Source: Epiperipatus broadwayi (Eukaryota > Onychophora > Udeonychophora > Euonychophora > Peripatidae). Taken from it: 64,000 nt of DNA. This document shows, piece by piece, positions 1-10,785 of the stretch (the stretch's first letter is position 1; the number at the start of each line of letters is the position of its first letter). Position numbers and translations under genes: made by a program. The notes beneath the pieces are model-generated. The model had not been told where the DNA came from, did not search any database, and saw nothing but the letters and a program-made list of their open reading frames with translations. The DNA lies in NCBI GenBank assembly GCA_028023455.1, contig JAQFVV010006199.1, positions 6,338,972 through 6,402,971 on the forward strand. The letters run 5' to 3'.

Positions 1-112
1 TTATGATCTATATTATTTTCTGTTGTTATTAATAGTTGAATGTATTTAGAAAAAGATAAATAATCTTTGAATTAAAAAAAAAAAATTTAACAATTCAACT
101 AGATGATTTTTT
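1..112 (+). repeat. Tail fragment of a PLE pLTR-like relic
   Basis: This stretch aligns by eye with the tail of the relic at 12.20-12.30 kb and, inverted, with 3.72-3.79 kb. Shared blocks include TTGAATGTATTTAGAAA, a TTTGAATT block, and TAACAATTCAACTAGATGAT. The tRNA-like and hammerhead-like parts would lie left of the window edge. Assignment to the PLE family rests on the 12.2-kb copy, which adjoins recognisable PLE coding sequence. Confidence 0.45.
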
Positions 113-1030
113 TAGGTAGCTGTTTTAATTATCTAGTTATTCTTAACTAGAGAGTTAAACCGAAATGAAAAACTGTTTCAACTTTTACCATCTAACATTT
201 GGCAATTCTAAAGAGTAATGCCTTTTTCACTCTTCTTGTATGAAAGAAGGAAATACTATTTGAGAAACTTTTGACTATTATTTATTTTTTTACTTATATA
301 AAAGTAATAAAATGTAATAATGTTTTGATGCATTTTTAAATCATGTATTGCATTCAGTTGAAATTTATTGAAATTGCATTTACTATAAAAAGCAAATCAC
401 AATAAAATTATAAGAAATTAAACTGATACCTAAGCTTCTCATCATTCTTGACAACTATAGTGAGAAATATTCTTTCAATTCCACAGAAAATTCCTCTCTG
501 AAGAATTCTGACATTTTCTCTCATTATTACAGAATCTCATCTTGGATTTCACATTCATTTACTATCCAATCACATTAAAATTAACATTTAAAAACATCCA
601 TTGAAAAAAATAATTAATTTTCTTTCCAACCTTTATTTTTCCATTTATGCTAAAATATTACTAACTACACTCCAAAGCACAGTAGCTTCATTATTTTTGA
701 TTGATTTGATCAAGTAAATTGTTGCTTTCTTAATTAAAAAAAAAATACAGCAATACTCTATTCAACATATGTTACTAGCTATTATTTGCATATTTCATTT
801 ACAAAAGCCAATTAAAAATACTTAAAATTGATTTTCACAGATCCACTAGTCTTTTCTACAGATATTTCATTATCTCCACACAATTACTAAATTCCATAGT
901 CTAATATATCAGCATAACAACATTACTATTTTTTAACAAAAAATAAATGATTATTCATTGACATATTTCAAGGCTCTTTCTTCATATTAGTAAATTAATC
1001 TGATGTGTTTATGTAGAGGACATGAAGATA
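113..1030. other. AT-rich DNA, nothing recognised
   Basis: There is no sustained open frame, RNA motif or recognisable repeat. Homopolymer A and T tracts are common. Confidence 0.5.
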
Positions 1031-1036
1031 TCATAA

Positions 1037-1318
1037 AACCCTAATGAATAATATTTCTGTAGTACACCACTCTCATGCAAGATAGGAAGAACTGGTTTCT
1101 ATCCACTTTTAAGCACTTGTAGAAGGATGTAATCTTAAACATATGACCAATGTCATGTGAAAAAGATCTATGATCACCAAGATGCACATTTCATTGCTGA
1201 ATCAGCACTCATCAGTTGGCCCAGCCCATGATCTCTTACACATATCTTTTTCAATGTTTAGTATATGTATAAATAGATAAATAAATAGCAAATTACTCCA
1301 ATTTAATTGATGTGTCAA
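1037..1318 (+). repeat. Dispersed repeat R1, direct copy 1
   Basis: First of two direct copies, about 357 bp apart. Shared landmarks in order are AATGAATAATATTTCTGTA, CCACTCTCATG, an ACTGGTTT(C/T)TATCCACTTTTAA block, ACATATGACCAA, a GTGAAAAAGATCTATGATC block, CAGCACTCATCAGT and CTTACACATATCTTT. No coding potential is evident. The family recurs at 2.4 kb and 61.3-61.7 kb. Confidence 0.8.
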
Positions 1319-1379
1319 ATGTTCTATCCTCACAACTTTGACACAGATCACTTAATGAAAGTATTTATTATTTGTTCAT

Positions 1380-1640
1380 TAAACTAGAGATTATCCAATA
1401 ATGAATAATATTTCTGTAATATAATTTTCACTATACCACTCTCATGGAAGATAGAGACTGGTTTTTATCCACTTTTAACACCTTGTAGAGGAATGTAATC
1501 ATAAACATATGACCAAAGACATGTGAAAAAGATCTATGATCCCCAAGATACACATTTTATTCTGAACCAGCATTCATCAGTAGGCCCAGACCACAATTTC
1601 TTACACATATCTTTATGATTGTTCAGTATATATATATATA
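1380..1640 (+). repeat. Dispersed repeat R1, direct copy 2
   Basis: This copy begins with the ATTAAACTAGAGATTATCC edge that recurs at 2.42 kb and 61.46 kb. It runs through the same landmarks as copy 1 and ends in a TA tract at about 1628-1643. The TA tract marks the centre of an inverted arrangement with the next copy. Confidence 0.8.
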
Positions 1641-1689
1641 TATAGATAGCAAACAGTACATTGGATAAATCAATTAAACTGTAGTAATT

Positions 1690-1950
1690 TGCTATATATA
1701 TATATATATAAACTGAACAATGATAAAGATATGTGTAAGAAATTGTGGTCTGTGTCAATCGATGAGTGCTGATTCAGCACATCATCCTAGGGATCATACA
1801 TTTTTTTCACATATCTTTTGTCATATGTTTATGATTATATTCCTCCACAAGGTGTTAAAAAAATGGATAGAAACCAGTCCCTATTTTGTGTGAGATTGAT
1901 GTAGTGAAAATAACACTACAGAAATATTATTAATATATTTTAAAACATTT
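1690..1950 (-). repeat. Dispersed repeat R1, inverted copy
   Basis: This is the reverse complement of the preceding copy: AAGATATGTGTAAGAAATTG, then the inverted ACATATGAC and ACCAGTC blocks, ending at ACAGAAATATTATT. Together with copy 2 it forms a long imperfect palindrome centred near 1665, with TA tracts on both sides of a roughly 40-bp centre. Confidence 0.8.
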
Positions 1951-2414
1951 TCTGTTTAACTGCACCTCAATGAATATAATTGTCATCATGACTTGGTCTT
2001 CCTTATTATTATTAAACAATTATCAATAATATTGAGAAAAAGAAAGAGCACTTTATAAGATGCCATTTGGTCTTCAATCCTACCTCTTTTAAATTTCGAG
2101 TTTGTTGTTATAATAAAATTAATAATACTAAATTCAGAGATCAAGCATTCCACCCTATATTTATGAATCTACATGAAATCTTTTATTTCATGGAAATTTA
2201 TAAATGTAAAAAGTTATAGGAATAATTAGTTTATCAAGGTTTTTTTTTTTAATCTCAAAACATTTTTTTATAGCAATACGTTTTTTTTTTTAAAAATAAA
2301 AAAAACAAACGTTCATCTAAATAGTTGCAGTGATGATTATTATCTTAAAAATATATATATTTTTCATGCATATTTAATCACACAATCTATGTATTAATAA
2401 TTTTTATCAGTCAT

Positions 2415-2565
2415 TTATTAGATCAGAGATCATCCAGCAATGAACAATGTTTCTGCAGTGTAATTTTTACTACCCCACTCTCATCCAAAGTAGGGACTGG
2501 TTTCTATCTGCTCTTAGCACCTTGTAAATGAATGTAACCACAAACATATGACCAAAGAAATGTTA
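2415..2565 (+). repeat. Dispersed repeat R1, partial copy
   Basis: It contains the GATCAGAGATCATCCAGCAA edge, TTTCTGCAGTGTAATTTT, the CCACTCTCATCCAAAG block and ACATATGACCAAAG, then loses similarity. The copy is truncated and diverged. Confidence 0.65.
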
Positions 2566-3720
2566 AAATATTGTTTACACAATCTGTGTTTATTGTTGTT
2601 TATCTTAGGGTATTGTTTTTTTAAATATAAGTATATTGTCTATACTGAACTTGAGTTCAAATACCTTTTAATTACATTATTGTTTTTATTTAAATATATA
2701 ATGATTGTTTCTGTATTAAAACTTTGTGTAGTTTATATATAACCTATAAATCTATTACTAATGTAAAAGTTTTTTGTGATTTTTAACTCTCAGTGTATAA
2801 ACTTCTTTTTTACATTAAATAGCTGTATCAAAAAAATACCATGCAATGTTAAAATGGCTGACTCTGGAGCTCATGTTTCATGAATCATATCCTCCAAACA
2901 TTTCCAGGATTCAAACTTTTTATGAAATGCTGAACTCATTTATTTATTTTTATTACATTAACAATTATATCCCTTCTTTTTTTCCTAATGAAGCTCTGAG
3001 ATCATAGCCCAATGAATTTGAAGTATTGTTACCAAATAGATTTTAAAATGAGTTGTGTCAAATACATTGTTATCATTAAGCAAAAGTTATGGCCAATTGT
3101 TATTCCTTGTTTGTAGTACCACATTATAGAAAACATCATCATAAAGTCTATCCTTTCTCACATATTCTTACAAAAAAAAATCATCATTAATAAAAGAACT
3201 TATTAATAAGTAAGAGTATTAGAAAAGTAACATTTTAAGAAAATACTTCACTCACTAATATGTATATATTTATTGAAAAAAAAAATATTATAGTTTATTA
3301 CTTGGGTGTTCATAAAAAGTTTGGATTGGAAATGTTAGTTCTAGAGCTATGAACAATGGGTATTGAACTTCATATATTGGTAATTACTCCATAAATCATC
3401 ACTGATAATGATTCAAATATGTTATGTTGGTCTCTTGAATATGGTAATTGATAAAATCACACCATAATTGAAAAACAGCTCAAAAGTTTGTGTATCTAGG
3501 TAGGTGAGTCCAGTTTAATGATAACTGCTAACAAAATTGATATGAATAGAGCTATGAAACTGAATAAGTGATAAATTTTCTAGCAATTTATTAAAATTGA
3601 AATTTCTAGTATTTAGAGATTTTAACTTGCTTAAGTTAATAGTATGAATTTAATTAGCAATAATTATTTAAATATGTATGATAAAAACATTTTAGTTACA
3701 GTTATATGTTGGTCTACTTT
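2566..3720. other. AT-rich DNA, nothing recognised
   Basis: Short chance open frames only. I see no motif, tandem array or element end. Confidence 0.5.
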
Positions 3721-3724
3721 CATT

Positions 3725-3960
3725 ATTAAGTTGAGTTGTTAAAGTTTTTAGAAAAATTCAAATTTTATATATTTCTAAATACATTCAACATTTAGAAATA
3801 TTATGTTATCATAGAACATCTCTTCATTAGGTGTTGTTAACTGTAATATCTAACATGGGAATTAAATCTGAGATCTTTAGATTTGAGAAATATTGAATTT
3901 AAGATAATACTTTAGTCAAATAAGCAACAATCAGTTAAAATTTAAAAGGAATCCCATGAT
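3725..3960 (-). mobile_element. Old PLE terminal-repeat relic (tRNA-like plus hammerhead-like)
   Basis: On the minus strand this stretch contains CTTAAATTCAATAT followed by AAATCTAAAG, which are landmarks of the tRNA-like segment of the young PLE copies. A CAACACCTAATGAAGAG block then matches their CAACACCTGAAGAAGAG, and a TAAATGTTG block matches GAAACATTG. The tail matches 12.2 kb and 1-110. No endonuclease coding sequence is visible on its upstream side, so it is either a truncated PLE end or a SINE-like derivative. The alignment is by eye and the copy is strongly diverged. Confidence 0.55.
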
Positions 3961-4036
3961 TATTTTATTTTATCCTTTTAAGGCTAAGGCCAGTGAGTGG
4001 TTTTTATTCATTATAGATTATCATATCAGGTAACAC

Positions 4037-4195
4037 TGCATGATATTAAAACAGGCAAAACTCTCCATACAGTAGTGCCACTCTTGTGCATAAAATTCCT
4101 ATCTAGTGCCTACTCATCCACTATTCCCAAACTAGTTTATAGCTTGTGGCTTTCATCAGTGAGAAGCCTTGGATCTGAGAGCACTGGACCTAGAA
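4037..4195 (-). repeat. Dispersed repeat R2, inverted copy
   Basis: Reverse complement of the segment that follows: GCATAAAATTCCTATCTAGT here pairs with the TAGATAGGGATTTTATGC block at about 4230. The segment near 4150, TTTCATCAGTGAGAAGCC, is the inverse of the CTCCTCACTGATGAAAG block at about 4620. It forms a head-to-head palindrome with the next copy. Confidence 0.8.
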
Positions 4196-4400
4196 ACTAA
4201 TCTGGGGGTATTGGATGAGTAGGCGCTAGATAGGGATTTTATGCACAAGCCTTCTGGCATTTATTGATTACTCTGGATTGCACTAAGTGGCATCACTGTA
4301 TGGAAAATTTTTTCTGTTTTAATAACAGTTATGAGCAAGCATAAGAAATAGTGATCATGTGATGTTTAGTGGTTTAATCCCAATCCTGCTTAATAGGATA
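4196..4400 (+). repeat. Dispersed repeat R2, direct copy 1
   Basis: Contains TCTGGGGGTATTGGATGAG, the TTTTATGCACAAGCCTTCT block, TTGATTACTCTGG and TGTTTTAATAACAGTTATGA. All recur about 460 bp downstream. No coding potential is seen. Confidence 0.8.
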
Positions 4401-4439
4401 GTGGTTGTTATGGTTATTAAAGAACCAAAGAGACCAAAA

Positions 4440-4850
4440 TGTATAGGTACTGAACTGAGTTCAGACATATATGACTATATAGACTAATGAGTTTGGATTA
4501 AAAATATTATTGCATTTTCAATTTTAGACTCAGTTTTGTAGTTAAGTAGAGATAAAAGGTGAGGTCTGGAGGGTTGCATTACATCGTAAGATCTAGGTGC
4601 TATGCTCTCAGGTCCAAGGCTCCTCACTGATGAAAGTTACAACTTGAAAACTAGTCTGAGGATATTGAATGAATAAGCACTAGATAGAAATTTTATGCAC
4701 AAGCCTTCTTACATCCATTGATTACTCTGGCTTGCACTGAGTGGCACTACTCTATGGAGAGTTTTTCCTGTTTTAATAACAGTTATGAGTAAGTAAGAAT
4801 TGATGATCATGTTGTGACTTTGCATGATTTAGTGAATTGGTAAACTAATG
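4440..4850 (+). repeat. Dispersed repeat R2, direct copy 2
   Basis: Second direct unit at a spacing of about 460 bp. It includes the head (ACTGAACTGAGTTCAGACAT) and the core (GGCTCCTCACTGATGAAAG, AGTCTGAGGATATTGAATGA). The same head and core occur at 56.5-57.3 kb with nearly the same spacing. Confidence 0.8.
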
Positions 4851-5391
4851 GTCTCTAGATCTGTCGATAACTGCTCAAACTTCTTAAAACTTTTATAATA
4901 AATCATTCATCTATATTTTTTTATTGCACTAAGTTAATTTTGGGAATTCGTGTGTGTAGTTTAGAAAATGGACTTAAAAATTAGTATGGAAATAATACTA
5001 GCTAATAGTAGATATGAATAATAGAAAATTATATATAGTATATATTGAATGTATTAAATTAATATTTTATATAATTTATTTGCATACTGTGTTAAATTAT
5101 TTAGTAATGAATTATTTATTGTTAGTCGAGTCTTATAATATTTAAATTTTTTAATGGAAAACCTGGAAATCAGATGTAATAAAAATGATGGTGGAATTTT
5201 GAATCATTTGGAAAACAAAAAAAGGTTGCTCATAACAAAATTGGAATTTGCAATTAAAATGCGTGGAAATTAGTATAAGTAAATTGACAGGGAGAAATAC
5301 CGTCATTTGGGCAAAGTTATGTTGCTGAGTTTGGTGTAAGCAATGATGCCTAATAAGAATATATAATGCAAATGTAGATAATTTATTAAAT
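4851..5391. other. AT-rich DNA, nothing recognised
   Basis: No gene or repeat unit is visible between the R2 and R3 clusters. Confidence 0.45.
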
Positions 5392-5724
5392 CCACTACTA
5401 CAAAACACTAAAAATCTTGAAATTGTTAGAGCGGAGGTCGAACTGCAATAATGCACTATCACCCCAAATATTACAAATCCCCATGCACTCACATGTCAGT
5501 AAGGCCTCAAAAAACTTAAGTGAATCACCCAAATCCAGAGTGCACATTTTTATAAATATACCAACTTTCACTGCCCATGCTAAATCAGAGCTTGAGTCCA
5601 CTGTGTGCCCGATGTTATAATCAAATTTTCAACTGTACAAATTTATTCAACCCATCACAGTAGAAAAACAGTGTCTCACCTACAACCACCCACGATCTGA
5701 TGAACATGACCTACAAACATAAAC
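5392..5724 (+). repeat. Repeat R3, direct unit 1 (333 bp)
   Basis: Begins CCACTACTACAAA and contains AATCTTGAAATTGTTA, a CACTATCACCCCAAATATTAC block, TCACATGTCAGTAAG, AAAAAACTTAAGTGAATCAC and AAACAGTGTCTCACCT. The next unit starts exactly 333 bp later. Small open frames here appear on both strands and are by-products of the repeat. Confidence 0.85.
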
Positions 5725-6016
5725 CCACTACTACAAAGTGCTGAAAATCTTGAAATTGTTAAAGTCAAACTCCGATAATGCACTATCACCCCAAATATTA
5801 CAAATTCCCGTAGACTCACATGTCAGTAAGAGCTCAAAAAACTTAAGTGAATCACCCAAGTCCAGAGTGCATTTCTATAAATGCACTAACTTTTATTAAC
5901 TGAGTCCATCATGTGCTTGATGTTATATTCAAATTTTGAAATGTACACATCTATTTGCAGGAGAAAAACAGTGTCTCACCTCCAGCTATCCACAATCAGA
6001 CAAACACAACCTACAA
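5725..6016 (+). repeat. Repeat R3, direct unit 2
   Basis: Same landmark order as unit 1, somewhat shortened around the CATGCTAAATCAG region. It ends at the centre of the cluster near 6016-6020, where the orientation flips. Confidence 0.85.
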
Positions 6017-6276
6017 CTGTTAAATAGATTTGTACAGTTCAAAATTTGATTATAACATCAGGCACATGGTGGACTCAAACCATGATTTAGCATGGTCAGT
6101 GAAAATTGGTGTATCTATAGAAATGCATTCTGGACTTGGATGATTCACTTAAGTTTTTTGAGCTCTTACTGATGTGTGAGGGTGCAGGGATTTGTAATAT
6201 TTGGAGTGATAGCACATTATCAGAGTTCGACTTCCAATCTAGCAATTTCAAGATTTTCAGCATTTTGTAGTAGTGG
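6017..6276 (-). repeat. Repeat R3, inverted unit 3
   Basis: Begins at the orientation switch with TTTGTACAGTTCAAAATTTG and runs through the inverted landmarks, ending at the inverted CCACTACTACAAA edge (TTTGTAGTAGTGG). Together with unit 2 it forms a long palindrome. Confidence 0.85.
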
Positions 6277-6580
6277 ATTTACAATTTGCAGGACTGTTTA
6301 TCTGATCATGGGCAGTTGAAGTTGAGATACTGTTTTTCTCCTGTGATGGTTTGAATAGATTTGTACAGTTCAAAATTTGATTATAACATTGGGAACATGG
6401 TGGACTCAAGCCCTGATTTAGCATGGTCAGTGAAAGTTGGAGTATTTATAGAAATGCACTCTGAACTTGGGTGATTCGCTTAAGTTTTTTGAGCTCTTAC
6501 TGATGTATGAGTGGGTGGGGATTTGTAATATTTGGAGTGATAGTGCATTATCAGAGTTCGACTTCCGATTTAACAATTTT
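6277..6580 (-). repeat. Repeat R3, inverted unit 4
   Basis: Second inverted unit, with TTTGTACAGTTCAAAATTTG near 6360, CACTTAAG replaced by CGCTTAAG, and GTGCATTATCAGAGTTCGAC. It stops at AACAATTTT before the outer CCACTACTAC edge, so it is truncated. The whole 5392-6580 cluster is two direct plus two inverted units. Confidence 0.85.
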
Positions 6581-8562
6581 ATAATTTATTAAAATAAATG
6601 CAATGGGTGACATTATATAGAAGACAGCAGTATATCCTGAGGAAGTTGAATGAATATTTTAATCCTTCCCCTAAATCTGAATAATAGAAACAAAAGAAAA
6701 AAAAATTTAAGAATATAGTGCATTCCTTAGAGAATTGACTAAAAATTGTGGGTATAGAATATTCACTGGGGTAATAATGTATTATAGTATGCAGAAAATG
6801 CTAAGCCTATATGAAGACTTTAGTGGAGGATCCACTGAAAAGAGCAATGTCAAGTTACTTTTGAAACTAAAAGATAGTTGTTTAGATTCATAAATCAACA
6901 TGAATGTAAAAATGAGATACTTCACAGCTTTTTTTAGGCTTTCCAGAATTACTGCCATTATTATTTTTATGCTTTGGGGTCATTTCAAACAAAATTGAAA
7001 TTTTTAATTTACAGTGCAAATGCATATAAAATTTATGAATTTAATATTTCATTGTTATTGTATCTTTAGCATTCTGTCACTATTATCAATTTTTATCATG
7101 AAAAGGATAAATAAAAGGAGAAAAGGGTTTTGTTTTGTTTTTTTGAGAGAGAGACGGAGATCAGGAAACATTTATATATATATTGGAAATTGAATTTAAT
7201 AATAAGTACATTATTTTAAATTTTTTTTTGTTATTTTTGAAGATATTTATATAATTTTAAAATTAATTTGTCATAAATCCGTATAATATATTTAAAATGT
7301 TAAAATGTGTGTGTTAAAACATTATAGTATGTAACCAGACATTCTTTTGGTATCCAGATAAAGGCTAGGAACTAATTGCATAGATGCAACAATCCAATGC
7401 AGAGTTTGTGTTTCTACCACAAACATGGAAAGCTCTGATTAAATTAACCAATTCATGAAATTTATTAATATTGAAGATAGAAATTAAAATAAAAAGTAGT
7501 GTAATAAATAATCTTTTATCTGGATAAATAGTGTACTTTGTAGCTCAATGTAGTTTTATATTGATATTTGTTGAGCTATTTTTTATATACAATTGTTTAC
7601 TACAAATATAGTTGAATTTATCTTTGCTTCAATATTTGTCTTCATATTATGAATGTAAAATAGTACTAATATTTACTTTCATAAAAAGTCTACTCCTTCA
7701 ATTTTTTTTAAGTTATTTTTTAAAAAAGCTTTGGCATTTCAAAGTTTAAAAATTAATTTCTTTTAGAGGAGCATATATGAGAGCCAAAATAGAAACCATA
7801 AAAGACGAAAATGGAAAAATGTTTTCACTTAATAGAAATACAATTTTAAAGTAACAAATTGAGGATTACTGTACTTGAAATTATATAAAATATACTTTGA
7901 TAAAGAAATATATCCATATATAAAGATTAATAAAATAACTTAATGGAATTATATCAATATTTTATAGAGAAAGCTATTTTATTAAAAAAAAAAAAATCAA
8001 GTATTGTATAAATCGGAAAAAATAAAAATAAATAAGAAAATAATCAAGTAAGACAAAACAGAGTGCATACTTTAGAAAATTTGCAGATTACATCATATTG
8101 CATTAAAAAAAAAGAAGATTCAAATTCAAATCTGCAAGAAGAGAAGCTCAATGAAATGTGAAAATTACACCAAAATATTGTTTTATGTTCTGTTAACATC
8201 TTAAATAAACAATTAATAGCTTAAGCAGAGTAACACTTGCCATCTGGACTTAAAAAGAATAAAAATACTACAACAAATATTATCATTCTGCTTCGATGCA
8301 GAGAAATTTAGAAGAAAATAAAAAAATAATAGTTTAAGTGTGTTATTGTCATTCATATCGTTTTTAAAAAGCACTGATCAAAAGATGGCTTGGACATTAC
8401 TTAAATTATATATTGCAGATAAATTAATTCTTCAAAAGTAATTATAAAATATGTAAAAAAATGTGTATACTGATTTGAAATTAGAAAATGTATAGGACAG
8501 AGTTTCAATCCCACCAAAGCACCCCTATGATGCATGTTGATCATAATCTCAGACAATAACAC
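6581..8562. other. AT-rich DNA, nothing recognised
   Basis: Long stretch of A/T-dominated sequence with poly-A and poly-T tracts. I recognise no gene, RNA or element end. Confidence 0.5.
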
Positions 8563-8702
8563 TTGATTGAGTCAGATTTTTTTTTCCATATGTCAAACCA
8601 TCAACCGGTAAGTGAACCCACAACAATTGTCTACCAGCAACTGCTTGCTTGCAAGACAGCTGTGCTGATCTCTCAGCTACTGATGCTTGATGAGTCAGAT
8701 TT
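8563..8702 (-). mobile_element. tRNA-derived SINE, copy 1, with TSDs
   Basis: Body is about 8580-8686 on the minus strand. It reads GTAGCTGAGAGATCAG (box A-like), then GCAAGCAAGCAGTTG, TTGTGGGTTCAC (box B-like), GACATATGG and a poly-A tail, the same order as the SINE at 21.43-21.54 kb. Flanking repeats TTGATTGAGTCAGATTT on the left and TTGATGAGTCAGATTT on the right look like a target-site duplication with one indel. It is non-coding and would depend on a LINE for movement; which LINE is not shown. Confidence 0.8.
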
Positions 8703-9789
8703 AATTTGAGATGTTAATCAAAAAAATAATGGCTTGCAGGCTAATACTGGAACAAGAGCATGCTTTTCATCATAAAGCAGAAGATAGATAAAATGTAAAA
8801 ATTTATAAAACAAATGGGCAACTGAAAAAATCCATACACAAATAATGAAAAATTCACTTATCGTTGATGTGAAGATAAAAAAGAGAAAGTACTTAAAGAA
8901 CACTTGCCTCATATATTTGAAACCTGTTAAGGGAGAATGACAAACAAAAATTCAATCACAAAGAATTAGGAAAGAAAAAACATCCAATAAGCAATTCATA
9001 AAAAATAGAAATGTATTAGTACTTAATAGCATTACAGTAGCAAAATTATTAAAGGATTATAAGGGTTACCAGTTTTTCATTAATTAGATCAGGAAAAACT
9101 GACTAACTAATAAAATCAAAATGTACTTGGCTTTTGGATGAACTATGAAAACTTACTAGTCTTTGTAAGACTGTGTGTTAATGAAGGATAGCCTGGAGAT
9201 AGACAAAGAATTTTAAAATTATTGAATGAAGGAATCCAACAATTATTCAGCTAAAGCATAGGTGTATGAATATGTGTCAGATGGCTGAACATGACAACAG
9301 AGATTGAAAAATATGCAAAAAATATGTAGCATATCAATCTACAATAAATATGCACACTAAGAAATATATAGGATTGCAAAGGCAACTATATACAAACACC
9401 ATTAATGATAAATTGCCATCTACACTCATAATTGCATATTCAAAATGAGCTGAATATTGTATTGTAAAGAATATGCCAATGAAACATTAGAAAAATTAAA
9501 AAAATATTTTTTCATGTTATGAGTTGATGGAAGTAACTAACGGTTTAAGATACTGGTGAAGGCATTCAGAGTCAAATGGATTCACTGAAAATGCTATTCA
9601 TTGAATAAAAAATAAACTTAAAAAAATATAATAGCATGCAAATGCAAAAAGCTATATATGCTTACATTAACTTTCCATGCCTTCAATGGTCATAGAAAAA
9701 TTTCCACTAGAACTGCTAATGGGTAGACAAATGGGAATTAAATTAACATTTGTAATTCCAAAAGAGATTAAAAAATATTTAACTTTCAT
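8703..9789. other. AT-rich DNA, nothing recognised
   Basis: No recognisable gene. The part next to 9790 may be further decayed PLE sequence, but I cannot support that. Confidence 0.4.
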
Positions 9790-9998
9790 AAAAGAGAATC
9801 AGGAAATCAGACATAACAGTGAGTTTTCTTAATGATAGATAATGATTGATCATTCTTCATGAGAGTTTGTTCCATAATGAACTTTTTCCAAGTCACTGAT
9901 TTCTGAACAAACTCTTTTTGATCTTCTCCATAATGATAATATAATACAACTTTTTGTAGTCTTATCATGGTTGGTTGAGATATGCTATATATTTTCAT
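9790..9998 (-). pseudogene. Relic of PLE protein, RT-to-endonuclease linker
   Basis: A 63-codon open frame aligns without gaps by eye to about residues 95-150 of the 323-residue PLE frame at 24.07-25.04 kb. Matching positions include a hydrophobic LYYHYGE segment against LSLWNR, W-KK against LEKEK, EQTLMKN against EQMLMKN, and SIIKKTH against AVIRKTF. Beyond this block the reading frame decays. It is an old fragment of the same PLE lineage, on the opposite strand to the 11.8-12.3 kb fragment. It is not a functional gene. Confidence 0.65.
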
Positions 9999-10454
9999 AT
10001 GAGTAGTTATTTATAAATAGTAATTTTAATGTTATCATGATTGTTGATTTATGTTCAGAATGTTTGTGTTAATGCTTTACCATGTGATTATACAATAAAT
10101 GTAACCTCAACCTAGCAAAGCCAGAATTTTAATAGAGATAAAGTAATAATTGTTGCTGTGGTTCCAAGACTTCTCACATAAATATTGCTAATAGAGATTG
10201 TAATAGTGATTCAGGCCATATTTTGATTTTATTAAAAATATTCTGTTTTTCTTATGCAGAGTATTTAATAGTTCTTTTATATTAACAACAAAAATAAAAA
10301 GCAATGATGGGGATTCCAGATAAAAATCAGAAAAGCTACAATCAAAATAATATCAAAACAGTCTTCTAAAAACACAGTACAAAAAATCCTAGTCTCAGAA
10401 AACTTACATTAAATGCTAAAAAACAAATATTGCCTAATGATTATAGAAATGATA
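9999..10454. other. AT-rich DNA, nothing recognised
   Basis: No gene or repeat could be supported. Confidence 0.4.
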
Positions 10455-10785
10455 GAGATAATTTTTTTATGTATATTAAATGTTTTTATTGACTGTATAC
10501 TAAAAAGAAATAAAATAGTTGTTTTTTCAATCCTAATTGAAGTTTTTAGATTTAACTTGAAATAAAAGGTTTTTTTGTGGGGGGAGGGGTGTATAGAAAT
10601 TAATTAAGTCAATCCCTTGTTATAAAAATAGAGATTAACTTAATTAATTTTTGAACTTTCTCTCCCATGCTTTTATTTCAAGTTAGATCTAAAAACTCCA
10701 GTTGTGGTTGACAAAATAATTATTTTATTTCTTTTTAATGCACAGTCAATAAATGCATTTAATATAAAAAAATTATTTCTTATTT
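10455..10785. repeat. 330-bp foldback (MITE-like) element
   Basis: The two halves are imperfect reverse complements along their whole length. AAATGTTTTTATTGACTGTA on the left answers the TGCACAGTCAATAAATGCATTT block on the right, AACTTGAAATAAAAG answers CTTTTATTTCAAGTT, and GAAATTAATTAAGTCAATC answers ATTAACTTAATTAATT. Near the left arm's inner part is a G-rich GTGGGGGGAGGGGTG. There is no coding sequence. Ends resembling a non-autonomous DNA transposon are inferred; I cannot define a clear target duplication. Confidence 0.7.

Noticed and set aside
1628-1720. CRISPR-like array in the TA-rich repeats
   Set aside because: Eukaryotic context, no regular repeat-spacer pattern, and the symmetry is explained by inverted R1 copies.
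5151-5620. Overlapping 67-113 codon frames on both strands
   Set aside because: They lie in the R3 repeat or its flank, lack any domain, and are not kept between the R3 units.
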